Source of the DNA: Endomychus coccineus
Taxonomy: Eukaryota; Arthropoda; Insecta; Coleoptera; Endomychidae
Assembly (NCBI GenBank): GCA_958510875.1
Contig: OY294068.1
Span: forward strand, 167,595,962-167,659,961
Length of the DNA stretch: 64,000 bases
Reading direction: 5' to 3'
Position numbers and translations under genes: made by a program. A model generated the notes under the pieces. That model was not told the DNA's origin. It worked only from the letters and a program-made list of their open reading frames with translations, and made no database searches. Each line of letters opens with the position of its first letter. The first letter of the stretch is position 1. Below, piece by piece: positions 1-12,161 of the stretch.

Positions 1-1247
1 AAAAAAGTGCCTCTTAAATGTTTTTACAGAAACAAAAATAAGTTACGGGATGAGTCAAAAATGCACAAAATAGAAAACCATCCTGTATCTTTTAAACAGC
101 TCAAGATATCGATATGCGGTTTTCGGTATTCATTTTCTCACAAAAATCGAGTAGTATGTAGGTTAGTTTTTTCTAGCTCCTCTAGAAATTGGCGTTTTCT
201 ATCAAAAGTATCAAATTTGGACCACTCTGTACAGAACACTCAGGTTGGAAGCGAGGAAAATTTAATTCCTCCATTACTAATTACGTCTGTTCCGGCAATT
301 GAAATAATGGTTTGAGCGCGTTGTAGAGGAATCGATATCAGAACTTACATACTTGATAGTTATTTTTGGTCAACTAGCGCGTTTTACTCTTAAATTGTTG
401 ACATTCAAACGCATACGACATACTCTACTGCGGAATTGATATTGCGTTCTATTTCCAAAAGTACAAAACACACAGGTTGAAGCGAGGAAAATTGTTTATC
501 GCCCCGACTTAATGGCACCTAGATCATTGTTTGACATAAACTTAATTATGATTGCACCATTACACAGTATCGCTAAATTTTGCAATTATTCTTGCCTTGT
601 GTCGAAAATATCTTGGATAAAATTTATGTCACCCATAAATACTGTTACATAAAGGTTTTATGTATTGAATATAAAACTATTTATTGCCTTTGGAAACTTA
701 TTAGCTTTCACAACCAACTATTATTAGATTTTATAATATACAAAATATTTATTCCATAACAACGTAAAGGAAACGGTATACGGATATTGATCGTATATTG
801 AATAGAAACATATATAAAGGTCAATACGCCTTCATATAAAATATATGGGTTCAATGTCGAGTATATCTTCCTTAGGTTTTATCGAACAATAAAAATAGAA
901 ATCATCTATCTTTTCCAATTCGTTTTATTTTATTATTATATCATTCATTTGAATTTCGACATAAATATCAAAGATCGAAATTACACTCAGACATTAATGG
1001 TCTAAATATAGATTCATGACTCATATGTCATACGTTTAGCTACTAATGATGAGAATAGGGGTGGCCACATAGTTCTGAGGAGATTTGGCAGATCAAAACA
1101 ACTGTCAAGTTTTAGCATATTTGTTAACATCTGTTTGTGGTTTGAAATTTAATATTTCTCTCCATTCATGAATGTTTTTTGAAGTGTAAACTTCTTTAGG
1201 CCCGTTGAGCTATTTCAGCTGGGGGGTAAAATCCGTCACGCTGTAGC
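1..1247. other. AT-rich stretch without a recognised gene
   Basis: No reading frame here resembles a known protein. The only structure I see is a degenerate direct duplication of about 30 bp (near 229-260 and 463-492, both containing AGCGAGGAAAATT). Confidence 0.5.
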
Positions 1248-1249
1248 TA

Positions 1250-1751
1250 TACAAGGTGTTCCATCTCAGACGAGCCACCCCGTATATTTCTTATCCCATA
1301 GTGAGTGGAAAAATCTCCCGAAACACGTCGAATGATTTTGTTTGGGGGACTTCTTTTGACGTATATTTGAGGCTTGAACGAGCAACCCCCTAATAGGGGG
1401 CGCTTCAACCCCTCAAAATTGAATAGGGGAGAGGGGTTGAGTGATACGTCATTTGAAAGTTCTTGGAAGCCTCTTTACAACGGTGTATGAAAAACGTAAA
1501 TTTGATGAACCGTTTTCACCAAAAATTAATTTTGTTGCTCAAATGCGCCACCTTGAATATTTTGGTTATTTGTACAATGTACAAGCTCATTTTTATTAAG
1601 CCTTTTTTACAAACTTAAACAATCTTCAAAAAATCTCATTTGTAAAAAAAATTGAATTGTGTTGTCATGCTTACAATGAAAAAAATTAAATCTGCGTGTT
1701 TAAATCAAATGTTCAAATTGTCCTCCATTGACTTCCATACAATAATACATT
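1250..1751. repeat. Left terminal inverted repeat of the mariner element
   Basis: Inverse of 2921-3389 with few mismatches and one insertion of about 31 bp around 1553-1583. It holds no gene of its own. Its inner part mirrors the last roughly 50 bases of the transposase reading frame. Confidence 0.85.
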
Positions 1752-1917
1752 CTCTCAAACTAATAAATAAAAAAACAGCAAAACATTTCCTTATGTTGCC
1801 TTCATTTTTTGTTCTTAGAAGGTTTTTATCTGGTTTTAACGTTTCTTCGATCATTTCATGATTTTAATCAATCTGTTGAGTTACTACTCTGCTGATTTGT
1901 TTAAAATTTCAAAAAAT

Positions 1918-2969
1918 ATGGTGTACACATTGCAAGAACGTATTGAGCTGGTTAGCCTTTATTATCAAAATCAAAATTATGCCCGAGCGGCTTCAAGGAT
2001 ATTTAACGAAAACCATCCTGAACGTAGCGTTCTCCATAAGTACGTAATGGAATTGATTTCAAAATTTGTGGAGACGGGTTTAGTAATGGATAAAAAATGG
2101 CACCCATTGGAATTGTTAATGATGAAGGAGCAGCTGTGGCGGTATTGGGACATGTCCAACTTATGCCAAACACGCAATCTGTACGACAACTTTCTGCAGC
2201 TTCCGGTATTAGCCAATCTAACGTTTTCAGAATTTTACATAAACACAAGTTCCATCCGTACAAAATTAAATTAATTCAGGAATTAAATGATGATGATTGG
2301 GATCGAAGTCAAGAGTTTTGCGAAATTATGGTCAAGCGTATCAACAATAACCCAAATTTCTTGTACAACGTTTGCTTTTCTGACGAATGCACTTTTTTAC
2401 TTAATGGAGAGGTTAACCGGCATAACTGTAGAATTCGTAGCGATACAAATCCTCATGTATTTCGAGAAGCTCATACTCAACATCGGGAAAAGCTAAACGT
2501 TTGGGAAGGAATTTTGGGAGACCACCTAATTGGACCTCTGTTTATTCCTGGTAATTTAAATGGCGAAATTTATCTTGAAATGTTGAAAAATGCGATTGAT
2601 CCGTTCATAACTGAACAATTAGAAAACGATCCTCTACTACTTGAACAACAATTGCATTTTCAATACGCCGCACCAGTTCGCCAATACCTCAATTTGCAAT
2701 ACCCCGGTCGTTGGATTGGAAGAAGAGGTCCTACGGAATGGCCTGCCCGATCTCCTGACCTGAACCCTCTGGACTTCTTCTTGTGGGGACATCTTAAGTC
2801 CAAGATTTTTGTGACTCAGCCTGAAAATTTGAACGAACTACGCCAACGAATTGTATATGAGTGTCGTCAAAAAACTCCAATTATGCTGAACCATGTTGGA
2901 GACGGTTTTCAGTCAAGATTGTATTATTGTATGGAAGTCAATGGAGGACAATTTGAACATTTGATTTGA
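1918..2969 (+). pseudogene. Mariner-type transposase (DUF4817 + DDE), frameshifted
   Basis: Remnant of a cut-and-paste transposase. The N-terminal helix-turn-helix part starts at the ATG at 1918 (MVYTLQERIELVSLYY...), the DUF4817-like DNA-binding region common in insect mariner relatives. The frame is lost near 2095 and resumes one frame over, continuing to 2969. The second part has the HTH tail (SGISQSNVFRILHKHKFHPY), the first catalytic aspartate in FSDECTF, and the C-terminal SPDLNPLDFFLWG block with the third acidic residue. The usual FQQDGAPPH block carrying the second catalytic aspartate is missing: the sequence goes directly from HFQ to YAAPVRQYL, as if about seven codons were deleted. 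With the frameshift, the protein cannot be active. The stop and the last roughly 50 bases lie in the right TIR. Confidence 0.85.
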
Positions 2970-3389
2970 ACACGCTTGATTTAATTTTTTTCATTGTAAG
3001 CATGACAACACAATACAATTTTTTTACGAATGTAATTTTTTGAAGATTGTTTAAGTTTGTAAAAAAGGCTTAATAAAAATGAGCAAGGTGGCGCATTCGA
3101 GCAACAAAATTAATTTTTGGCAAAAACGGTTCATCAAATTTACGTTTTTCATACACCGTTGTAAAGAGGCTTCCAAGAACTTTCAAATGACATATCACTC
3201 AACCCCTCTCCCCTATTCAATTTTGAGGGGTTGAAGCGCCCCCTATTAGAGGGTTGCTCGTTCAAGCCTGAAATATACGTCAAAAGAAGTCCCCCAAACA
3301 AAATCATTCGACGTGTTTCGGGAGATTTTTCCACTCACTATGGGATAAGAAATATACGGGGTGGCTCGTCTGAGATGGAACACCTTGTA
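2921..3389. repeat. Right terminal inverted repeat of the mariner element
   Basis: Inverse of the left arm, ending CACCTTGTA at 3389 next to the TA target duplication. It overlaps the transposase 3' end and stop codon. Confidence 0.85.
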
Positions 3390-3534
3390 TAATTGTTGAT
3401 TGAAATGCTGACAGTTATGAAAACTAAAGAAAAACTAATTATATCAATTTTCATTTAAAAATAATAAAATTGTAATTTCGGATGCTACAACGAGTACAAA
3501 AACTCCATACTAAACTCCGTAGACAATAGTATCT

Positions 3535-3786
3535 GTGGCATCGGATGTTGGTTGTCATAATGCTGAGCAACAAAATTTTGTCAGGCAGAAGTTGCATAAA
3601 ATGAGAACCGATGATACGGGTGGATTACCATATGAGTTAATTTTAGTTCTTAACCGACCATACATGATAACTAATAACATAGATGTTGGGGATGGATTGT
3701 CCAATGGCACTGTCGGAAAATTGTGTCATGTAGAAAGAGATGATACTGGTGAAATCATACGAATTTGGATGAAATTCCCAAAATAA
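3535..3786 (+). pseudogene. Helitron/PIF1-type helicase C-terminal fragment
   Basis: A stretch of 83 codons contains LPYELILVLNRPYMITNNID followed by VGDGLSNGTVGKLCHVE. This matches the C-terminal part of PIF1-family helicases in the Rep-Helicase protein of insect Helitrons, where the segment reads roughly YMITxNIDVxDGLxNGxxGxL. The Walker A/B motifs, the Rep nuclease and the Helitron ends are absent nearby, so this is an isolated remnant. A host PIF1 gene fragment is less likely because there are no flanking exons. Confidence 0.6.
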
Positions 3787-3859
3787 ATTGGTTACTTCAT
3801 AGTGTCAGTTTTCACTTCTGTCAGCAGTGCTCGGTGACTGCCCGTATTTTTTAAATTAT

Positions 3860-3960
3860 TTTGAACTTAAAATAACTATTGAAAGTTTGATTTCCATTAA
3901 TGTAATAAATAAATGTAACACTAACACCGTAGCTTCTTCAATTAATATTACAAAGTACTT
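3860..3960 (+). repeat. Interspersed repeat, second copy at 50650-50775
   Basis: The segment containing AAATAACTATTGAAAGTTT and, later, ACCGTAGCTTCTTC recurs in the same orientation at about 50650-50775. It is noncoding, and the family is not identified. Confidence 0.5.
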
Positions 3961-4324
3961 TTATTGTCTAATTGTTTAAGAATTATTCACAATCCCTTAT
4001 TTGAACAGTTTAGTAAAATCTAAGAGTAGGCATTAATTAACTCACGTATTTATATATGACACGAATATGAAGCTACTTACACCAGTAGTAACAAAATTGC
4101 ACCTCCCACCACATAGAAAAATATGACAAAATTAAAGATATGCAACATTTAAAAGTAAGAAACAAAAAAAACTAAATAATTTGAACCTGAAACCAATGAT
4201 AGTGAAAACAAAATTTCTGTTTCAAATTCTCTTCAGGAAATTTCTTCTAACAGCGAAGAACGGATCGTTATTGGTTATGCCTTATATTATTTGCAGTTCC
4301 CACTATTTTCATCCACAATTCATT

Positions 4325-4640
4325 TCTGTAATTAGCAATATGGCAAAAATAGGCTAGAGATTTAAAATATCCCCAGAAATAGAAATCCAGAGGATTCAAA
4401 TCAGGACTTCGTGAAGGCCATAGATGTTCACTTTATCGTCCGATCCATCGATGGGGGAATATGTTATACAAATGATTTCGCTCTGCTACGTGATAATGAG
4501 CAAGGGTGCCATCTTGTATGTACCCCACATTAATTACTAATATTTGAAGGAACAGACCAACTAAATTATGGTGGAGAAACGAACGATTTTCAAACATTTT
4601 AGACATCTGTCTATAAATGCAGGTATTATTAAGCATTTAA
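4325..4640 (-). pseudogene. Mariner transposase C-terminal fragment
   Basis: Read on the minus strand, this shows IQDGTLAHYHV (equivalent of the QQDGAPPHYAV block with the second catalytic aspartate), then FPHRWIGR, then after a frame disruption WPSRSPDLNPLDFYFWG, the C-terminal signature of the same mariner class as at 1918-2969. It is probably the 3' half of the element whose N-terminal half lies at about 5440-5890 on the same strand. The roughly 800 bp between the pieces does not read as transposase. Confidence 0.65.
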
Positions 4641-5439
4641 AAATAATTTTGAGGTGCAAAGCAGGCGTTTTTTGTTCTAAAACTTCTACTTCGTACAACC
4701 CGAACTTTAAGTATAAATGATGACATTTTTGTTATGAAAATACACACTAATCGACTATGTTTGGTAATATTATGCATGACTATGTTTGTATGACTTATAT
4801 GGTAGGTACAATTAAAAAAAAATTTCATTTATGAAAGTAGGAAATATAGGGAAGATTTGAAGTAGAAACTTTTACTGACACTTTGGTAAAATGAAACAGG
4901 AAACATTAATTAACACATCAATTTACTAGCTAAAATAAACGAGTATTACCTTCTTATCTAATGATAAAAAACAACTAAAGTAAACATTTATAAAGGAATA
5001 TCTTTAGAGAATATATAAATTCGTCTAGTAATATTTGTTTCAAAGTTAGTGTATTTTTATCATTAACATGCGGAAAAACAAAATTTACTTTTATGATGTT
5101 TGAACTGCGAAGCAGTCCACAATAATACTATTTTTATCTGTTATTGCTTTTATTTGTCCTACAAAATGCTTAGAAGTATCTCTTTTTGTATCAACAATAT
5201 GAATAAATTCCTAAAATATGAAAATTAAAATTTTTTTTTTAATTTTTTTTTCAACAAAAGTGGGGTTATATTGTAAATGTTACGTTCTAAAATAAGTTTA
5301 ATTACGGCACTAATCCAAATAGATTATGAAAGTTACAAATGAGACTATTTTCCCTTTTTAATTATGTTAATTTTGTATGGTTTTTGTAAATATTTATAAC
5401 ATGTATGTAACAAACACTTGTCACCGGCACATATGAACT

Positions 5440-5890
5440 CTTAGATCCATATAACCCCTGCTGTTCCGTATATACTCAGTTTACGGGAGTTTAATTTAAA
5501 TTCCTGCTGAAGATGATGCACCCTCGAAGCGTTAGGATTTTTATTAACCCATTTCTGACAATTTTAAAATTCCTCTTCCTGTGAATGTCGCCTCAATTTT
5601 ACATACAAAATGTGGATCTTGTGTGGATTTGGATTGTAGTGAAATGGATCGGGTGTAATTGTTGTTGATGTAAAATGTTAAACCCAGCAACCTGACCTAT
5701 TCCCATTGGCAGACATACGGCGAATACTCGTTGTTGGGTTATCTTTAATAAGATTTAATAACGCTTCTTCCAGCTGCACATTTTGGAATACAGGTCGCCT
5801 ATAACGTTCGTTTAGGGCTTTGGGCAAAAACAGTTCAAACTTCCCTTAATCTGCTGAACAGTCTTGAAAATAATGTTGGTTGGACTGTCT
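5440..5890 (-). pseudogene. Mariner transposase N-terminal fragment
   Basis: On the minus strand from about 5830 one can read ERYRRPVFQNVQLEEALLNL, then IKDNPTTSIRRMSAN and, after a frameshift, ILHQQQLHPIHFTTIQ: the paired helix-turn-helix region of insect mariner transposases. Lower down, WVNKNPN followed by a degraded aspartate block fits the spacer before the catalytic core. Several frame breaks make it a pseudogene. It abuts the MITE copy at 5898. Confidence 0.55.
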
Positions 5891-5897
5891 ACGATTT

Positions 5898-6422
5898 GTA
5901 GGTCAACTGTCGCGTAGTACCAAAAGGGTGGCGCAGTAGTCGAAGAATGATCTTTGACACGTATATGACCGTGTTCTCTGGCAACTGTCAGTTGACTTGT
6001 AAACACAAGGAATACCGGCGTTTTTAGAAGAAAATGACCGAAATGCAAAACGGGGTACAAAAGTGTAAAGCAAAAAAAAACTTCTGTTTTTAAAGTGCCG
6101 AAAGATGCGGAAATGCGAAAATAGTGGATGCTTGCGATTCCGGAAAGAAATCGTTTTAACGAGGTCTTTTATGTGTGCGAAAAGGGGGAAGTTATTTTTA
6201 AGGTGAGTAATACATTTTGACAAGAGTAGCAGTTCTATTCCTCTCTCAAATCAGAATAGTAAATATTGCGTTACGAGGAAAATTATTTTACTTAATAATG
6301 TGATTGTTGTCATACTTCGATCCAAGCGCTAGCTGTTGGCTGAGCGAGGGACTACGAGTTTGGCGGCATGTAAGAGACTCATGTCAAACAATAGACTTCC
6401 CAGACCTGTATGTACGACCGTG
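5898..6422 (+). mobile_element. hAT-type MITE, copy A (long form, 5' end lost)
   Basis: This belongs to a family whose full ends read CACGGTCGTATATACAGG. The right end is intact (ACGACCGTG at 6422), followed by GTCTAAGC. The left roughly 70 bp, including the terminal repeat, is missing. Its internal part matches copy E (46044-46443) in inverse orientation, including the GCAAAACGGGGTACAAAAGT region. Copies B, C and D are shorter internal-deletion forms. Confidence 0.7.
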
Positions 6423-6474
6423 GTCTAAGCTGATCGATCATTTGTTTGAAAATAAGCTTTTTCCTGTACTTTTA

Positions 6475-6620
6475 CTACACGACTACACGCCAGAGATGGA
6501 ATGTTGAGGCAGAAAATATGCAATCGAATTTTTCTTGAAAGTTGGGAGGTTATAGGTATAAGATAAGACATCACTAGCCAAAGAGTCGCTGATTTGTACA
6601 AGATAGCAAAACTAACGTTG
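6475..6620 (-). pseudogene. Jockey-type LINE, extreme 3' coding fragment
   Basis: The minus-strand reading (PITSQLSRKIRLHIF...NIPSLA) and the nucleotide sequence parallel the C-terminal end of the LINE at 16342-17490. No other LINE parts are present here. Confidence 0.45.
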
Positions 6621-9094
6621 GCATTGACACTAAATATTAGACAGCTATCTATTAGAGTAAAAGTTTAAAATTGATAAGTTATTGTAGTCCATACATACCT
6701 TTCTTCAAGCAAATCAACTGTTGTTTCAGAATAATGAATTATTTTTAATAAATAACTATCATTTAAAAAAAAATCAAGATCATAACACAGTGAACCTAAA
6801 CGAAATTCCTATCTTTCCCCAAAAAGCAAAACTTTTCAGCCAGAATTTGAGTACAATTATTTTAGTAACAATTACTTTTTAAGGAAGGAAAAATGTACTG
6901 AGGTGAGTTGATTATCACCTTATTTCCTCACTAGGAAGCTATTCCTGAAGTATATTGTCCATTATTTACTGAACATCGTGTACAATTTCAAGATTCTAAT
7001 GTAAATCAGAGATCAAGGAAATTTTTTGTGCTTTTTATTTTTAAATTTTAGCGGATTCAAATTAATTATTGATTTTTTAGAGATAGTTTGGGAAAATACT
7101 GTTCTCATTAATTATATAGGATACATTGTCTACATATCTGTACCAAATTCCAGTGAATCAATTATTCTGTTTTTGTATCGAACATGTTTTTAAATCACAT
7201 GGCTAGATTATCGAAAAAGTAGGAGTGATAGAATTCTTGTGAATTTCTTCAATGGAAAATTTATGTATTGTATTTTTCCATTCTGTATTATAATTAATAA
7301 CCTGTCAGTTACTAGAACTATACTGTAATAATACTATATCAAAGTACGTTATAAAAGCTCATGATTTGTTGAGATGGTTTGTAGAAGTAGTACCTACCTA
7401 TGCAGTAGGTTCTGGTACCTCATAATGGCTCGAAACTCAAGGCTAGTTCTTAATGGCGTGATACGTTAATGTTATGAATAATAGCTTTTCGCAGTATGTG
7501 AGTAACGATAGTGACGATGCAAGATTAATAACCATAGCAATAATTGTACAACTTTTCCATTGTTAAAATATAATAGTTATCAGCGGCGGCTTCTTCGGGT
7601 AGGCAGGGGAGGCATAGTATCAAACCTACGATTACAAAAATAGAAATTATTATTCAATCAAACCAAATATGATAAGATTCAGATATTGCTTGCGAGAGCA
7701 TAGTTTTGAATTTACATCATGTATTCAAAGAGTGGGTAATTTATTCACGACTCAAAGTCGTGGAATCCAACTCAATAGTTCACTTTAGGTTGGTCAGGTA
7801 TATGCCGCAACCTTGATCCCAGCCAACAATCTCATTCGGTTAAACGAATTCGTTTCTAATAATATATGCGTACGTCATTGTGACTACGGTACAATCTTTA
7901 ATGACTGAACAGAGAAAAAGAAGGCACCTGTTGAGGCACTGTCGCCGCCAAAAGAATGTGCTAGTTTGGAAAAGATAGCACAATAACAGATAGGTAGCTT
8001 ACGTCACGAACAGGAAAACTGCGAAAAGCACAGTTAACAATGGGATATAACTCTTGCCTTTTGTTATGTTGGGGTTTGGTGTAGTACCTGTGTTAGGTTT
8101 TTATAATCCTGTCATTATATAAATTATTTTCATTGTAGTGATGTTGAGAACGTGTTATAAACATGAAAATTAAATTTAAATGATAAATCAAAGTTAGGTT
8201 AGGTTAACTAGCCAAGAAGGATGTGAAGAACCGATTTATAAACGTTGTTAACTATTTAGGGAATAATTGTCGTGACAGTTACTGAGAAAATTTGTACCTA
8301 AACAATTAGGAAGACCCAGACCAAATTTGAGTAAAACTAAGGGACACGATGAGAGTCCTTCGAATCGGGGTCATTTCAAAGAACTCCGCCGCTTAGTAAA
8401 TGTGATATTCATTTTCGTATTCTTTTTTAAAAAGATACTGATACTAAGTTTGTTTTCGACGGCGCATCAAAACTATACAGATCTTCCATTAGTTTTGTAT
8501 TGAAATAGAAAATTGCTTAATTTCATGGCCAGTTGTCGAAACCACGAATATCAGTACTTGTAAATCGCAGTTGCCTGACGGTATGTTAATTAAATTCGAG
8601 GAAATATAATTTAAGATTAAGAATAGTGTCAAGTCAGACTTAGCAGTCAAAATCTATAAAAAAATTAGGTTTAAGCCCCCAGACCCCTTTGAATCAACTA
8701 TCAATACTAACTCACTATATTTGAGAGTAACCAGCCGCCACTGAATTATTTGCAACTTAAATCTGAGTAATGGTAATGTTTTAGGTTTTGTTGTAGCTCC
8801 ATTTCTTTTATTACTCTGTGATAGAGATATCATTTTAGCGAGTTTGAAGGAATTTATGTCAATAGTTTTATCAATCATTTGGAGATTTGGATACCTTCGC
8901 TATGTAATAGCATGAGAAATTTGCAATAAACAATTACACTTATTGCGTGCAAAATATTTTGATCTGATAGGATCTCGATTTGATGTATGTAAAACTTTGT
9001 TTGTTATCTGATAAACTGGAAATCGAATCAATATAAATCTTTTAACCTACGATGAACATCATACAGAGTGTTTAAAAAGGTTTGATGAACATTG
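6621..9094. other. 2.5 kb without a recognised gene
   Basis: No coding similarity found. Two hAT-like end motifs face each other: CAGCGGCGGCTTCTTCGGG near 7580 and CCAGCCGCCACTG ending near 8741. Their flanks do not match as an 8-bp duplication, so I do not call an element. Confidence 0.4.
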
Positions 9095-9205
9095 GTCCTT
9101 AAATGAACACACTCTTTGCCTAGTGAGGCATCCTGATGCCTATAACCTCCAAACTTTCAAGAAAACCTACAACCTCTCCCAACATTTCTCCCCCAATACA
9201 AATTC
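9095..9205 (+). pseudogene. Jockey-type LINE, 3' coding fragment
   Basis: The plus-strand reading DAYNLQTFKK corresponds to YAYNLQTFEN at the C terminus of the LINE at 16342-17490. It is an isolated 3' scrap of the same family in opposite orientation. Confidence 0.5.
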
Positions 9206-9957
9206 AGTCAAATAACTCAAAAAGTTTCAGTTCCAATTAAGAGTCCAAACAACGCAGTTGTTCTAAAGCAACATATCATAACAATTGTCCGTGTAAATTC
9301 CATCACAATGGTAGTAACAAGTATGTTTTTTTACCGCCTAAGTGCTCAGCCTGTCCTGTGTATAACTCCATATTCAGCACCACACCTTCGGATTCCATAT
9401 AAAATTTGTTGCCATACTTGTGTCGTGTATACGTGGAACAACAACAACAAAATCGATTCGTCAAGTGCTCGATGGATAATACACAGCCAATATTTTGTGT
9501 TCAAAACAATCCAGCATTCAGCAAGCGACTAATTTTTCTATAGGGTTCTTCATCTCGGTCTGCTGGATTGGGAACATAATGTGAACAACGCATAATGAAA
9601 ATAAATCGATCTTGTCTTATATATTTTGAGAAAGACGTTGTCTTTTACAAAATTGGATGATGCCAGCGTTAAAACGTAGCATTTCATCGGGTAATTCACC
9701 CATCTCGTAATGCAAGAATGATACGTTGTACTAGGTGAAAGAAATAGAGATGTAATTGCGAGCCAACTTAAAGCAGATTTTTCTCTATAGTTTATGAGAA
9801 AATTTACATTGATTATGGAACCCCGATTAGCCCAAGAACAGGTTGATCTCTTGCTCATCTCAAGAATTTCGATCAGATATGTGCATGTGAAGAGGTCAAT
9901 ACCCTTTCTATTATATATCTAAAAATAATACAAATCAATTGATTATGTACATTCTCT
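9206..9957. other. Stretch without a recognised gene
   Basis: Short open frames on both strands carry no recognisable domain. Confidence 0.35.
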
Positions 9958-11248
9958 TTAAATAAATAACAATGTTGAAAATTCTTGGCTTCCGGATGGA
10001 TTCCGCGTCACAATAGCACGACTTAATGCCGACGTTTCGCGAACCCTTACAGGTAGCATCTTCAGGGCCTGTTTGAGACTTGGACTGAAACTGATTCTTC
10101 TGGTTTTTATAGCGGCATTTATTTCTTGTGGAAAAATGTTCACGCTACATAGTTCACTGCCTTCATTTCGGTGATTGACACAGATCTGGCACTTGAGCCT
10201 ACCGTTGTGATCATGTACGAACTTGAATTTTCGAGGATGAGTTTTCAAAGGCCCAAGCCACAGTTTAGATTATTTACATGTTTTAGTATTTCTATCGCTT
10301 CAAGAATTTTTCGCTGATAGAAGTTTGGGGCTCGGACTAGGATTTTAGTATTTTCGAAAATGATTTGATGATTAGTGTCAAACTTATGTTCTGCAACTGC
10401 AGATCTACTGGTGTCATGGAACCTGTTACAGTGCTCATGTTCTTTCACACGAGTAGCTAATGTACGACCTGTTTCACCAATGTAGCCTTTACCGCAAAGG
10501 GAATGCTATAAACACCGTCTGAATGGAGAATAGGACGGGGATCTTTGATGTGTTTGTAAAACTGAGATAGTTTTGAAAGTGTGGAAAAATTAGTAGAAAT
10601 ATTGTTCTTCTTAAGGATTTTTGGAATTCGATGGGTTATATTTTCAATACATGGATGATAGGCACTATATAAAGGAGGTGGGGACTTGTGGCTGAGGTTG
10701 ATTTGAAATTTTAGTAGTGTATTTCTTTATGGCATTTTAAATGTTACAATGAGAGAAATTATTTGATAATAATACAGATGAAAGGTATTTTAATTCTGAT
10801 CTTAAGAATTTAGTTTAGGCTCTGTGGACCAAGGAATTTATTACAGATTGCTTTTGTGCAGAATGGTGGTGACAAAGGCCATTGAGGTATCTATCGGTGT
10901 GAGTGGGTTTTTGATAAACAGAATGTCAGGAAGTACCATCAGTCTATCGACTAAAAAACGGCCGGTTCCATAATGAAATTAAAGTTACTTTTTTTAAAAC
11001 CGGCCAGAAATTAGTACTTTCCGGTTTATTTTTAGGCCAGAAAATTATTGTGATAGTCCGGTAAAAGCTTTTACCGGACTCATTTTTATTTACTTTCCGG
11101 CCTATCTTTAATGAAAAAAATAATAAAATAGTTAGTCTAAGATAGCGGTCAATTGGTTTCTATAGTAACCGAGTTTTGTATTATTTAAAACTATAAAATA
11201 ACTTGACATATTTTGACGTTTAGTTGAAAACGTGACATTTATTATAAA

Positions 11249-11428
11249 ATGGATATTCAAAATGATGCATTTGATTGTGAATTAATGGAAGATGAAATTA
11301 TACCAGATGAAATTGTTAAGGCGGCCACCCAAGCAACGTTTGATTTATTACCGTCGAAGTCCCGGACACGATATGAACAAACATACCAAATTTTTGAAAA
11401 GTTAATTAATAAAGAGTTCTTGTTATAA
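11249..11428 (+). CDS. 59-aa ORF inside the Harbinger insert
   Basis: A short frame from ATG 11249 to TAA 11426-11428. The acidic N terminus is followed by LLPSKSRTRYEQTYQIFEKL. This resembles the N-terminal helical segment of tyrosine-recombinase-like proteins from insect DNA elements (LLPxKSxxRYExTYxxF). The frame stops right after it, so it is either a captured 5' gene piece or a truncated copy. The assignment rests on recalled similarity only. Confidence 0.35.
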   Translation: MDIQNDAFDCELMEDEIIPDEIVKAATQATFDLLPSKSRTRYEQTYQIFEKLINKEFLL

Positions 11429-11828
11429 AAATGTAAACTGAATAATATGAAGTTTATGGTACAACAATGCCCGTTTTAAGAAAAATGTTGCACGTAATAC
11501 GTTCCAAAAGGGCATTTACTGAACTCGCAGGCTTGCAGGACTCGCCTGCGGCTCGCCCTGCAATTTGCCCACGCGTCCAGTAAAATACCACTTTCGGGAC
11601 TTGTTATGTAAACTACTATTAAATATTAAAGTCGATTTTATGTTTTGAAACCGGTTCCATAAACGTACTTTAAAGATAAAGTAGGCTTTACCGCCGGTTA
11701 AAGTTAAAGTCCCGATTTCGGCGCTTTACTATTAAAGTCGTCTTTAAATAGAAACATAACCTGCCTAAACTTTCTCGTTTGTCAATTTGATCTGAATATT
11801 TACGAAAAACTGAATCAAAAGAACCGAA

Positions 11829-12161
11829 ATGAATAATGTTGCTTATGATTCAAGAACAAGCTCGTCATCCGAGGATGAGGAATTTATAATCTTAAGATGA
11901 TTGAAAGCCTACAGAAAAAGAGAAGATTCCTTAAGCAAATACGACGATTTTAATTTTTTTGAAAGATTCAGATTAACGAAACCCACTGTACTTTCCCTAC
12001 TGGAACAAATCACATCTAATATCATTTCCTACAAACAGGGGGGCAATTGTTTTATCATACTTATCTTTGGATTATTAATAAATGGTATTGGTACTTATAA
12101 ACTAGTAATTGTAATGTTGTTTCTCAATCACCAATCTTTCCTTGTAAATTTCATCCAATAG
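11829..12161 (+). pseudogene. HARBI1-like transposase N-terminal fragment
   Basis: The reading begins MNNVAYDSRTSSSSEDEEF, meets a stop near 11898, and continues as a HARBI1-like segment with FFERFRLTKPTVLSLLEQI, the N-terminal helix-turn-helix region of PIF/Harbinger transposases. The DDE catalytic part is absent, so the element is non-autonomous. Confidence 0.6.

Larger units (their letters stand above)
1250..3389 (+). mobile_element. Tc1/mariner-type transposon with very long TIRs
   Basis: A complete but dead IS630-Tc1-mariner element of 2140 bp. It begins TACAAGGTGTTCCATCTC at 1250 and ends with the inverse of that at 3389, and it is bounded by TA at 1248-1249 and 3390-3391, the target duplication expected for this superfamily. 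The inverted repeats are unusually long (about 1250-1751 and 2921-3389). The left arm has about 31 extra bases near 1553-1583, which accounts for the length difference. The right arm runs into the 3' end of the transposase gene. The two arms are nearly identical, which suggests recent insertion or gene conversion. Confidence 0.88.

Noticed and set aside
7..315. 102-codon open frame at the window start
   Set aside because: No domain, atypical composition, in repeat-like AT-rich DNA; most likely a chance frame.
5505..5550. Hammerhead-like CTGAAGATGATGCACCCTCGAAGCG
   Set aside because: There is no GAAA in the right place and no stem II. On the other strand it reads as decayed mariner transposase.
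7580..8741. A full hAT element between CAGCGGCGGCTT and CAGCCGCCACTG
   Set aside because: The ends agree over only about 10 bases, the flanking octamers do not match, and no transposase is visible inside.
9550..9858. 102-codon minus-strand frame as a gene
   Set aside because: No recognisable domain, no splice context, flanked by LINE and Penelope scraps.
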